Positions 11,200 through 21,018 of a stretch of DNA of 64,000 nucleotides are shown here, piece by piece. The stretch is from Agriotes lineatus. Lineage: Eukaryota > Arthropoda > Insecta > Coleoptera > Elateridae. The stretch is taken from NCBI GenBank assembly GCA_940337035.1, contig CALNHX010007595.1:1-64000 (forward strand). The letters run 5' to 3'. The stretch's first letter is position 1; each line of letters starts with the position of its first letter. The notes under the pieces are model-generated. The model had not been told where the DNA came from. It worked only from the letters and a program-made list of their open reading frames with translations, and did not search any database. A program made the translations under genes and the position numbers.

Positions 11200-12529
11200 G
11201 GTACACTACCACATTGGCAATCAAATGGGCCACTTTTTATATTATAAAATGCTCATTTATTATTATAAAACATTAATTAAATGTGAAGCACAAATTCGAC
11301 AACCTGTCAAATTATTTTTATTCAATTGTTTTTTTTGTTAATGACAAAAAAGCATCATGTTTCTAAGATACGGTGTTATTTTACTATTAATTGGAAATTA
11401 GGTTTGATAATATTTACCACAAATGGAGTAAAGTTTGATTACATAACTTACAACCTATTTTCTTAATCTAAAATATTGTCTTTTTGCTTATAACTAATAT
11501 TGTTCTGTAGCGGCGCATTCGTAAACGTTTTTAATTTCACTGCTCTGCTTTTGCACTATGTTTTTAATTATTAAAGCACTGATTTTTGAGTTCCGCACTT
11601 TTCACGTCACTTGCTCCTTTTCTGTTGCCTCCATTCAGGACTTGCTCTTTGCAATTTTCTAGATTTTTCTTCATCTTGCTTTACCCTTCAGCTTGCTCAC
11701 AATTTTCACAATCCTTTGCTTTTATTGATAACTACGCTCCTTTTATGCACGTAACAACCTTTTTGTGTCAATTACTTTCGTTTGGTCTGGCTTTACATGT
11801 GCACAAACGTATCATTTTAATTATATTACTTTATTTACAAGCCAAATTCAAACCCTCTGAAATATGCTTTGCCTTTGCGCGCCTTTATCCGACTAATTAC
11901 TGTTTCTCGCATCTCATTATCAATGCATTTAATGTTTTTATTTTTGTTTAAAATTGCAATTATATAAAATATCTTAACTCTGTGCTTTATTGATTTGGTT
12001 GAATATTTTGTACTGCAAACAGAGCCAAGTTGTGGGCTTAATACGATTTCAATATATACGGATTTGTAAAATGTTCAACTGACTACATAATACTGTACTT
12101 TTTTAAATTAGAATTGTGTTTTATCATTTTGTTTTTTGTTCTTATTTTGTTTGTATTGTATTATTTTAACATTTAGTTGTTTATTTTTTAAACTTTTGAA
12201 TTAAAAATGTTGTAGATATTTTTGAATATCCGACGATAAATGTAAAAGTCGTGCAGTAACATTAATATTTTTTGTCACAGGTATCGTTAGTGTACTGGGG
12301 GGCGCAAAAATGTTGGTTTGCCTACAATAAAAGTTTGCCTAGTTACGCCCCTGCTAAACAGACACCTTTTCTGGATTTGATTTATATCCAGACGTGCAGT
12401 TTGGTACCAAGCACTTATTGTGCACCATTTTTTCAATTAAATAATTAGTTTCAACCGCTAATTAAACTATTTCTACTAGCACCACATATACGCTTGTAAA
12501 AATAGGGACATGCATGCCCTGCCATCTGC
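11200..12529. other. AT-rich stretch, no gene seen
   Basis: No supported gene. A 121-codon plus-strand open frame at 11,586-11,951 is Phe/Leu-rich, typical of chance frames in AT-rich DNA. Confidence 0.45.
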
Positions 12530-12640
12530 TAGAATTTGCGTTAAGTTCGAGCGTTAACGGAACCGCATCCGTTCACTCACGGTATAGACAGATCCTTCAC
12601 CTTCTCTTTATACACCGTGGTTTTGTTTTTAAGTTGATGC
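12530..12640 (+). repeat. LINE 5' leader, copy B
   Basis: Contains GAGCGTTAACGGAACC and CCTTCACCTTCTCTTTATACACCGTGG, both also found on the minus strand upstream of the R1-like LINE ORF1 at 7.3-7.4 kb. No ORF1 follows here, so this is an isolated 5' fragment or a recombination product. Confidence 0.55.
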
Positions 12641-13408
12641 TTTACCTCCAAAAGTTCCGCATTTGTATTGCTTAATTCACGTAAAACACTGAAGCCACGC
12701 TCTCAAGAAGCGCCGTTGCCGAAGCGGCATCAGATGGAAAATTCCTTCATGCTCTCTCCTTTCAACTTCCACGAAGCGTGCTAGCCGTATCTGTTATTGC
12801 ATCACCCTGCCTCGAAGCGGCAGTGACGGGGAAGTCCCGATCTACACGGTATACTTGGTTCAAAATATTGCGTCATTTTACATTTGCTTTGTTTGCCTTA
12901 ATTTTACATGGAAAGGAGTGAACGCTGAGTTCATCAATGGGTAAATTAGAGAATTAATTATCAAAATTTGCGAAATGGTAAAAGGATCGCGCTTCTGCAA
13001 GGAAGAAAAGTGCTTTAGGGCAAAACTGGGAAAACAGATGTTGCCATCTGTACTATAATTACTCGCGGAATCGAATATTTGACTATATCAGTGCCGCATA
13101 TCGCAATTATCCGAGAATAAATTCAAGTTATAGGGCATAGTCCCAAAGGACGGGCGCTGGCCAACACCAATGTCGGAGGGAGGGGAGCGATGAGGTAGAG
13201 GGGCGCGGTAACAACTGCGACGCAGTGCTGTGCAAGTACTGACATGTTTATTTTATCATTTCACTAAATCAAAAATGACCATATCGAGTTGTCATTTTAA
13301 TATCTCCCGTTTGATCAAATCCTTGCTTTTACCATAACCCTGCGATATATAAACTGTTAATGAGGTTATTCCGTAAATGCATAAATAAATAAATAACTGA
13401 ATTTGAAT
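12641..13408. other. Left flank of the Harbinger element, no gene seen
   Basis: Mixed composition with short GC-rich patches such as the duplicated CGAAGCGGCA motif near 12,720 and 12,812. No coding region recognised. Confidence 0.4.
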
Positions 13409-13650
13409 GGGCGTTTTCACACTGGCCGACACGACACCGGCACGGCAACGACAACGATGCCGGCGGACCCGTAATCTCATGTAAATAGCGGGAATGCTTT
13501 CCCACTTGCCGATATATCGGTATCGTGACGTTACAGGCAACGACTTGTCGGCGAGCAGCAGTCTCTCCACTCGTGTCGTCGACGAATTTTTAATATTTTT
13601 ATTTGATTTTGTGTGAGTGGTGTGAATTTTTTGGTGGAAACTAAAAAAAA

Positions 13651-15578
13651 ATGGCCGGTTTTAAATACGATATAGTAACATTAATTGAACTAGTAGAATC
13701 TAAGCCCTGCATTTGGGATAAAACCAATGAAAATAACAAAAACAAAATACTTCGGGACAAAAGTTGGCAGGAAATATTTACATATTTGGAGGATGAATAT
13801 GAGCAATTATCACAAGCGGAAAAGAAAAAGACAGGTAAGTACTATTAATATTCTTTTATTTAACAGAATTTAAATTTTCGATAACTGCCAAGGTAATTGT
13901 CCATCTTTACTAACAAAATAATTGGCAAAACACGAGCGTACACCGTGTCCTGTTTTATTAGTTGACTGTGTTTTAACAGGTGGTAGGTTTTGTAATTTGG
14001 AACCAGAAGAAATAATCAAATCTTCCGTGTGATATCCATCTTTTTTGCGTATTATGTTATGTAATACAATACAAGCTTTTATAATATTTTTTGAAAAAGA
14101 TTTGGAAACATTAATTGCTCTGTGAAATATTCTCCATTTGTTGCTTAAAATTCCGAATGCGCATTCTACATATCTACGAGCTCTATGTAGTCTATAGTTA
14201 AAAACACGTTGTTTGATACTCAAATTATGATTTGAGAAATCTTTTAGAATATGCTCATTCATTGGAAACGCATTATCGGCAACAAAAACATAAGGAACTT
14301 TCAGGCCCATTTCTGGTGTTAAAAGTTTTGCTTCTCGTATTGCTAATTCATCGTCCATTAGTCTTCTCCAAAACTCAGTATTTTGAAGAATAGAGGAATC
14401 ACAATCCTTCCCATATGCTCCAATATCCACGAATAAAAAATTGTAATCTGCATCGGCAATTGCCAAAAGGACTATAGAGTAATATTTTTTGTAATTGAAA
14501 TTCATCGATCCTGCATGAGGAAAGTTTTCGATCCGAATGTGTTTTCCATCAATAGCTCCAAGGCACATAGGAAAATTGGCTTTCCTTTGGAATTCATTGG
14601 CAACCTCTCTCCAGTTCTCTTGTGTCATTTCTTTGAGATACATGGATCGGAAAGTAGTCCATATTTGGCTACACACAAAGTTTATATTTTTGCTTAAAGT
14701 AGATATCCCAATTCTATAATTATAATGCAATTCTGTCAGAGTGCACCCGGTAGCTAAATATCTAGAAAAAAATAAAACTTCAGTTAATTTGTTTTTTTTT
14801 CTGCAGGAGAAATTATTATGGCTAAATGGTCTAATATAAGGGATTCATTTTTGAGATCGTTAAGAACGAAAAGTGGGCAAGGAGCAAAAAAAAGATATAT
14901 ATACAGCGAGCATCTCCAATTTTTACTGAAGATCGCACAGAAGGATGAGACAGAGAGCAATTTTAGTCAGGCTGGCATAGAAGACGACAGCACTGAAGTT
15001 GAGGAGTTCACAGAGTCACAGCTGCCAACGGCATCGTCGCGATATCCACCTAAATCAACGTCGCAGGCGCAGACTCCATCAACTTCTCGATCAACTTCAA
15101 ATGAACATCGACCAAAGTCAAAAAGGCAATTGGATGATATAGAGCGTGAAATCCTATTAGATCTAAAAAAAGGAAAACAGTCTGAACCATGTTCAGGAAA
15201 CGATTCCCATTCACATCATTTTAGATCCGACCAAGAACTATTACTATTGTCCTTTCTTCCATATATACGAGATAGGAGTGAAACAGAATTGATGGATTTG
15301 CAAATGGAAGTTCTAACGACTATAAAAAAATTAAAAAACGACGTCTTTCAAATCAACAACCGTTTCAACAGCAGTATGTTAATGTTCCGCTGCCTTCACC
15401 TGCGATGAGCCACTCAGACTCCTACCAAAGTTCGCTCCAAGGTTTTGATTATCAATCGCCTCCTCCTTCAAATAATGAGATGGTTCTCCAACAACAAGAA
15501 CAACCTTCTCAAAGATTTTTGACAAATTATACAGGGTCAAACAAGTATCAACAACTATTTGATGAAAGTGTGGAATAA
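13651..15578 (+). CDS. Harbinger MADF/BESS DNA-binding protein, frameshifted
   Basis: Accessory protein of the transposon; such Myb/MADF partners bind the TIRs and help the transposase enter the nucleus. Exon 1 (13,651-13,834, MAGFKYDIVT) carries the MADF start LIELVESKPCIWD. A GTAAGT donor (13,835) and TTTTCTGCAG acceptor (14,797-14,806) join it in frame to exon 2 (AKWSNIRDSFLRSL). A Ser/Thr/Pro-rich linker follows, then a BESS motif (LSFLPYIRDRSETELMDLQ) near 15,230-15,310. As sequenced the frame stops at 15,408. A single-base loss in the A-rich run near 15,326-15,340 would explain it: the other frame continues QQQYVNVPLPSPAMSHSD to a stop at 15,578, and 956 exon bases plus one gives 319 codons. 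Confidence 0.88.
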
Positions 15579-16019
15579 AATAGTTATTTTGTATATTTTT
15601 TATTGGTTATTTGTTGATTTTAATAAGACAATAATCTTAAGTTCCTGTTTTTTTATAAATCTGTGTTCTAAATATAACTTAAAATAAAATGATTTTTTTA
15701 ATACATAATGGTAAAAGACTTACTTTATCGTAACTGCTAGCATTTCTTCAGGTGGTATGCACATTCTAAATCAGGTGTCTTGCTTCTTGATCTTATTAAT
15801 TATGTTATCTAATATGTAATCAAATGTATTTTTGCTCATGCGAAAATAATTAAAAAACTTGTTTGGGTCATTAGCCAACTTCTCAAACAGAGTATAATAG
15901 GTACCCTCTAAATATCTCACTGTTATAATTGGATGTACCCATAACTGCCTTTGTTTATTTGGTTTTTTGCGCCTCAAATATAACAAATAATATAAATACA
16001 ATTTGTTAACTCCCGCCAT
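13870..16019 (-). CDS. Harbinger transposase (DDE_Tnp_4 type), one in-frame stop
   Basis: Cuts and pastes the element. Exon 1 (16,019-15,724) starts at MAGVNKLYL and carries the conserved NDPNKFFNYFRMS block. A GTAAGT donor and TTTTTCTAG acceptor join it, with a split Lys codon, to exon 2 (14,761-13,870), which continues YLATG. The joined frame is 395 codons plus stop, normal for the family. The acidic residues are all present: D170 (AIDGKH), D220 (GKDCDSSI), D261 (VADNAFP) and E298 (YVECAFG). Codon 83 (15,773-15,771) is TGA, which would stop translation unless it is a sequence error or polymorphism. Exon 2 lies inside the intron of the opposite-strand MADF gene. The start could be the upstream Met at 16,043. 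Confidence 0.9.
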
Positions 16020-16158
16020 GACGCTTTTTCTCGAACGGCACACGGCAACTGCATGTGCCGTGTCGTTATATGTGCAAATTATTCTGCCGATATCGTGTCG
16101 GTTCGGTGCTGTGCTGATGTCGTGCCGGTGTCGGTAAATGTGAAAACGCCCAATGACA

Positions 16159-16173
16159 ATCTGCTTTTGTTCT
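16159..16173 (+). promoter_or_regulatory. Candidate splice acceptor of the zinc-finger gene
   Basis: CTGCTTTTGTTCTAG ends at 16,173, 86 bp before the zinc-finger ATG. A pyrimidine tract and TAG suggest that the coding exon has a 5' UTR part and that an upstream non-coding exon exists. If so, the Harbinger element sits inside that intron, about 20 bp from its 3' end. The branch point would then lie in or beside the transposon end. Confidence 0.45.
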
Positions 16174-16259
16174 AGATGTGAAGATTTCCAACTTCCCTTG
16201 GTTCATATATCGGTAAAAGAAACATTCAAATGAACATAATCACCATTGATTAAGAAACT

Positions 16260-18125
16260 ATGGAAAATAAGTCTTGTAGCTCTGCAGCAACTACACCATG
16301 CAGATCGCAGAACATGAATATCAGTGAAAGTTTTGATAAGCTATCTATTAAACAAGAAGTCATCGAATTAAAGGATGAAAATTATGAAAACAAAACATTT
16401 GACCAAAATAACGTAAATACTACTTGTAGTGAAGAAAAACCTTATAGTGACTCTGTTTTCCAATACAGAACAGCACAGAAAAGTAGTTTAGTTAGACATG
16501 TTAAAACTCATACAGGAGAAGAGCCATATAGATGTTCGGATTGTGAATACAGAACAGCAGTAAAAGGTAGTTTAGTTAAACATATTAAAACTCATACAGG
16601 AGAAAAGCCATATAGATGCTCGGTTTGTGAATACAGAGCAGCACAGAGTAATCAGTTAGTTACACATATGAGAGCTCATACAGGAGAAAAGCCATATAGA
16701 TGTTCGGTTTGTGAACACAGAACAGCAGTAAAAGGTAGTTTAGTTAAACATATTAAAACTCATACAGGAGAAAAGCCATATAGATGCTCGGTTTGTGAAT
16801 ACAGAGCAGCACAGAGTAGTCAGTTAGTTACACATATGAGAGCTCATACAGGAGAAAAGCCATATAGATGTTCGGTTTGTGAACACAGAACAGCAGTAAA
16901 AGGTAGTTTAGTTAAACATATTAAAACTCATACAGGAGAAAAGCCATATAGATGCTCGGTTTGTGAATACAGAGCAGCACAGAGTAATCAGTTAGTTACA
17001 CATATGAGAGCTCATACAGGAGAAAAGCCATATAGATGTTCGGTTTGTGAACACAGAACAGCAGTAAAAGGTAGTTTAGTTAAACATATTAAAACTCATA
17101 CAGGAGAAAAGCCATATAGATGCTCGGTTTGTGAATACAGAGCAGCACAGAGTAATCAGTTAGTTACACATATGAGAGCTCATACAGGAGAAAAGCCATA
17201 TAGATGTTCGGTTTGTGAACACAGAACAGCAGTAAAAGGTAGTTTAGTTAAACATATTAAAACTCATACAGGAGAAAAGCCATATAGATGCTCGGTTTGT
17301 GAATACAGAGCAGCACAGAGTAGTCAGTTAGTTACACATATGAGAGCTCATACAGGAGAAAAGCCATATAGATGTTCGGTTTGTGAATACAGAACAGCAG
17401 TAAAAGGTAGTTTAGTTAGACATATTAAAACTCATACAGGAGAAAAGCCATATAGATGCTCGGTTTGTGAATACAGAGCAGCACAGAGTAGTCATTTAGT
17501 TACACATATGAGAGCTCATACAGGAGAAAAGCCATACAGTTGCGCAGTTTGTGAATACACAACAGCAAAAAAAGATCATTTAGTTAGACATATTAAAACT
17601 CATACAGGAGAAAAGCCATACAGCTGTTCGGTTTGTGAATACAGAACAATACAGAAGGGTGATTTAGTTGGACATATGAAAACTCATACAGGAGAAAAGT
17701 CGTACAGTTGCTCGGTTTGTGAATATAGAGCGGCATATAAACGTCAATTAGTTGGACATATGAAAACTCACACTGGAGAAAAGCTATACAGTTGCTCGGT
17801 TTGTGAATACAGAACAGCATATAAGTGCGCTTTAGTTACACATGTAAGAACTCATACGGGAGAAAAACCATACAGATGCCCAGTTTGTCAATACAGAACT
17901 GCAGCGAAAAATACTTTAGTTACCCATATGTGGACTCATACAGAAGAAAAGCCGTACAGTTGCGCAGTTTGTGAATACAAGACTGCAAAAAAAGATCATT
18001 TAGTTACACATATGAGATCTCATACAGGAGAAAAGCCATACAGTTGCTCAATTTGTGATTACAGGGCAGCAGATAGAAGTACTTTAGTTAGACATATGAA
18101 AACTCATACAGGAAAAAAGTCGTAG
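16260..18125 (+). CDS. C2H2 zinc-finger protein with 19 fingers
   Basis: Probable sequence-specific nuclear DNA-binding protein of 621 residues. Residues 1-63 form an acidic, Ser/Asn-rich N-terminus with a sumoylation-type IKQE at 30-33 and no ZAD or BTB domain. Residues 64-91 are a finger-shaped unit that has lost both cysteines. From 92 on there are 19 fingers C-X2-C-X12-H-X3-H, each 28 residues, joined by TGEKPY-type linkers. The usual Phe is replaced by Ala or Thr in nearly all. Fingers 2-11 alternate two types with helix contacts Q/N(or S)/Q/T and V/G/S/K, so the predicted site would be a tandem repeat. The ATG has a good context (AAACTATGG). The target is unknown. No long intron interrupts the fingers. 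Degenerate finger remains follow the stop. Confidence 0.93.
   Translation: MENKSCSSAATTPCRSQNMNISESFDKLSIKQEVIELKDENYENKTFDQNNVNTTCSEEKPYSDSVFQYRTAQKSSLVRHVKTHTGEEPYRCSDCEYRTAVKGSLVKHIKTHTGEKPYRCSVCEYRAAQSNQLVTHMRAHTGEKPYRCSVCEHRTAVKGSLVKHIKTHTGEKPYRCSVCEYRAAQSSQLVTHMRAHTGEKPYRCSVCEHRTAVKGSLVKHIKTHTGEKPYRCSVCEYRAAQSNQLVTHMRAHTGEKPYRCSVCEHRTAVKGSLVKHIKTHTGEKPYRCSVCEYRAAQSNQLVTHMRAHTGEKPYRCSVCEHRTAVKGSLVKHIKTHTGEKPYRCSVCEYRAAQSSQLVTHMRAHTGEKPYRCSVCEYRTAVKGSLVRHIKTHTGEKPYRCSVCEYRAAQSSHLVTHMRAHTGEKPYSCAVCEYTTAKKDHLVRHIKTHTGEKPYSCSVCEYRTIQKGDLVGHMKTHTGEKSYSCSVCEYRAAYKRQLVGHMKTHTGEKLYSCSVCEYRTAYKCALVTHVRTHTGEKPYRCPVCQYRTAAKNTLVTHMWTHTEEKPYSCAVCEYKTAKKDHLVTHMRSHTGEKPYSCSICDYRAADRSTLVRHMKTHTGKKS
16617..17540 (+). 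repeat. 168-bp two-finger tandem repeat inside the gene
   Basis: Fingers 2 to 12 consist of five almost identical 168-bp pairs plus one extra finger. Finger type A (RAAQS) is always preceded by the codon TGC of AGATGCTCGG, type B (AVKGS) by TGT of AGATGTTCGG. This silent mark shows that pairs, not single fingers, were copied. Asn/Ser alternates at one helix position (N, S, N, N, S, S along the A fingers). Such arrays arise by unequal crossing over. Confidence 0.9.
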
Positions 18126-18560
18126 TTGCTTTTTTTTTTAATAGAGAGAACGTCAACGAAAAAGTAATTTAGTTAAACATGCTAAAACTTGTACAGGTGA
18201 AAAGCCCTTCATTTGATCGGTTTATGAATACAGAATAGCACGTAAAAGTTGTACAGGTGAAAAACCATACAGTTCTTCTGTTTGTGGATACTGAACAGCA
18301 CAGAAAAAAATGTAGTCACAGATGTCAGACTCAAGCTTGAGAAAAGCCGTATTATGTGCACTGTTGGTGATTATGAAGCAACACAAATATAATTTAGGTA
18401 CACATATGAGCACTGATTCAGCAGAAAAACAAAAGAGCGCAAAAGTATTTTAGTTACACATATGAGTTCTAATTCTGTAGTGTTACATACAAGTTATCGC
18501 TTAGGAAATAATCTTATTGTTTGTGTATACAGTCCAGTCCAGAAAAGCATTTTACATATG
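18126..18560 (+). pseudogene. Degenerate zinc-finger remains after the stop
   Basis: After the stop at 18,125 the sequence still shows finger-like pieces: AATTTAGTTAAACATGCTAA, GTACAGGTGAAAAGCC at 18,193 and again at 18,252, TTAGTTACACATATGAG near 18,449. They are out of frame and lack the cysteine codons. The gene or an ancestor once encoded roughly four to five more fingers at its C-terminus. Possible poly(A) signals (AATAAA) lie at about 18,581-18,586 and 18,680. Confidence 0.75.
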
Positions 18561-18599
18561 ATTTAAACTAATAATCTTTATAATAAATTTTAAATATAA

Positions 18600-19440
18600 C
18601 GAATTAAGGTATTTGACGTTCTAGTGCGCGGAGTATTCTGGAGCACCTCAGATGATCTGTAAATGCCACCCCTGCTGTAATAAATTGGCTTAGAAACCTT
18701 GACTGTAATATATTGTTGTTGACTATTGTATGTTTCTTTCACCTACTCTTTTATTGTATTGTCTATGTACGATTGTCTTCATAGAAAACTAAGACGGTGA
18801 AAATATCAAGATACCTTAAATTTTAGTTGCATAATTATGCCGTGTTTTCTTCTTATTGTTCTGGTATTGCGAGTCTTTCTTAACAAGTAAGACCGTGTTC
18901 GTAACAATGAGTTCGCGTGAACTTGTCGTTTGCCGCATTCCTCACTCTGGTTAAAATGATGGTGTTCGGAGATTCGTTTAAAAGTGCCATCTTGACAGTT
19001 ATATATGACATGAGTTTGTTTGAATTTGTCATTACAGACCAATTAAATCTGTTGAAATTTGACTACCAGTTTTCTATGCTGGCAATGTTACATACCATAC
19101 GCTAAATAAATAAATAATAAAACTGTTACAATATATTTCTTGGAAGTCTAGCCTTCAGTTGGTCACACTATTTTTATTAATTTTGTATTGGTTTTCGGAA
19201 ATGTATGAGATCGTATGTGTGAAACACACAAAATTTACTTCAATCGGGTAGCTATCAGTCAGAGTTAATTTGGTCCACTCAGAAATACACCATAAGATCA
19301 GCAAACAAACACCAGGATAATATTAGACAGTTTAATTTTATTTTAATATCTATTTACAAACATAAGAATTGTTCATAAATCAAAATAAAATGTATTTCAC
19401 AATCAATTCGTTATTTATTTGGGGCGTCATCTTTCGTAAA
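18600..19440. other. AT-rich stretch, no gene seen
   Basis: 3' flank of the zinc-finger gene. Short open frames on both strands overlap one another and show no motif. AATAAA-like signals occur at several places. Confidence 0.4.
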
Positions 19441-20392
19441 CCTGGCTCCACCGCAACCCGTCATACATCGGTGCGTGGGATGCGTTTTTGGAAGTCGTAC
19501 CCTGTTTGGACTGTGGCACGCCACTGGCCCGAAGGTGCCAACTGTTAACCTCAAAATTCGGTCGGAGGTCGGAAGCACGTGCGGCTGTAAATACAGACAG
19601 ATTTGGCTATTTCAGGGTTTGCTTACGCTACCGTGGCGTTCGGGGAAATCGCCAAGCCTCCTTGAGGTTCGCGACGGTGTTGTGTGTTTATGCCGGGTGC
19701 AATGGAGCGAGAAGTCGACGGTGTATTCCAGCTGGTGCACGACCTCGAGTTTGTTGCAGACGTCGGGGATGTGCCTCCACGGAACGGACTCACTTGGGGG
19801 CACTGTCGGCGCTGCTCTTCGTCCCTTGAGGAGTCTGGCTGGTGAGTAAATCTCTGTAGTCAACAAATAGTTGGTACAAGTTCAAACGGCCGCAAAGTTT
19901 CGCTATATGCCTGGCCTTTGCAATATGCAATCTAATAAGTTTATTTCGAGTTAGTTACGCCGAGTGGTTGGTGTAATTATTTATTCGAAACATGTGAAGC
20001 GGTTTCTCAGAACAGGTTTCGGGGCCAATTTATAGTTAGCTGAAGGCGGAAAGTGAGCGATTTATTTATACTGGTTTCGGACTGGGAAATTTAGTGAACG
20101 AGTCAGAAAACGGTCCCTTCTTAGGGGCGTCGTCTCACACTGACTCCTGGACAGGAATATATTCAGGATAATGTGACCAGAAACCGGTCTCCTGGTGGAG
20201 TCGTCGGCTTAAACTGGCTGCAGGTAGGGAGGTTCAGGATTTCCAGAAATGAAAAGGATGCGAGAGAAAATTCCATTAAACGGTCGGGACAGGAACAGGA
20301 AGGGGATTATCTGGGAGTTCTCGGATATGAATGAATAAAATGAATGCCTCGTGAATCGGTCGCGAAGCTGCTTTTATGTCTCCTCGTGCTTC
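19441..20392. other. GC-richer stretch, no confirmed gene
   Basis: Three overlapping open frames at 19,475-19,866 (two plus, one minus) are open because stop codons are scarce in this GC-richer DNA; none has a recognisable domain. The stretch precedes a gypsy-type gag fragment and may be the leader or LTR of that element, but no LTR pair was found. Confidence 0.35.
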
Positions 20393-21018
20393 GGACATCT
20401 TAGCAACACTTCGGACGTCTTAAGTGGGAGAGCGGCGCGCGGGTGTACCTGCGACTTCTCGATGACGTATTTGGCCGCACGGGCCAAAGATTCAAACTCC
20501 GATACGTAACGTAGAATACCCTATGGGAGAACGCGCGAATTAATTTGTAATTCAGAAATCGCGTTCGCGCTGGGCGAAACGTTACATTTGATCCTACCCT
20601 CGGAAAAATGAAGGACCACCGGTGAAGAAGACGTCAAGAAGATACCTGGAGATCTCGTGGTGCTCGATCCACGACACAGAATACATTCATTTTCTTCGGT
20701 ATACGTTCTGGAAATATTTGAACATGTGAAAGCATTCCGGTTGCAGGGCAATTCACTCTCACACAACTTTTTAACTATGGGGGAAATTGCATAGGCCGCG
20801 GAGACCGGCGTACAATATCCAGGACATCTTAGCAACCACTTCGGACGTCTTAAGTGGGAGAGCGGCGCGCGGATGTACCTGCGACTTCTCGATGACGTAT
20901 TTGGCCTCGCGGACCAAAGATTCAAACTCCGATACGTTAACGTAGAATACGCTATGGGAGAACGCGCGAATTAATTTGTAATTCAAAAATCGCGTTCGCG
21001 CTGGGCGAAACGTTACAT
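20393..21018. repeat. 195-bp direct repeat pair
   Basis: Two nearly identical copies at 20,393-20,587 and 20,822-21,018, offset 429 bp, share CTTAAGTGGGAGAGCGGCGC, GATGACGTATTTGGCC and CTGGGCGAAACGTTACAT. On the minus strand both keep the same peptide-like stretch (EFESL.R.AKYVIEKSQ, then HPRAALPLKTSEV), the second copy more fully open. This may be a duplicated coding piece of an unidentified element. Confidence 0.7.

Larger units (their letters stand above)
13409..16151. mobile_element. PIF/Harbinger DNA transposon, nearly intact
   Basis: The terminal inverted repeats begin GGGCGTTTTCAC at 13,409 and end GTGAAAACGCCC at 16,151, continuing inward with gaps through CCGACACGACACCGGCACG and its complement. 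The flanking bases are AAT on both sides, a 3-bp target duplication as expected for this superfamily, although TWA is more usual. Inside are the two standard genes: a DDE transposase (minus) and a MADF/BESS DNA-binding protein (plus). The two genes are interleaved. Only one stop in the transposase and one net single-base loss in the other gene separate this copy from intact reading frames, so it is young. It lies 108 bp upstream of the zinc-finger start codon. Confidence 0.95.

Noticed and set aside
11586..11951. 121-codon plus-strand open frame
   Set aside because: Phe/Leu/Ser-rich, typical of chance frames in AT-rich DNA; no motif.
17593..17820. 75-codon minus-strand open frame across the zinc fingers
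   Set aside because: It is the antisense shadow of the repeated fingers (itself repeating IHKPSNC), with no independent support.
19475..19866. Three long overlapping open frames on both strands
   Set aside because: They overlap in a GC-richer stretch with few stops; none has a domain, and composition explains the openness.
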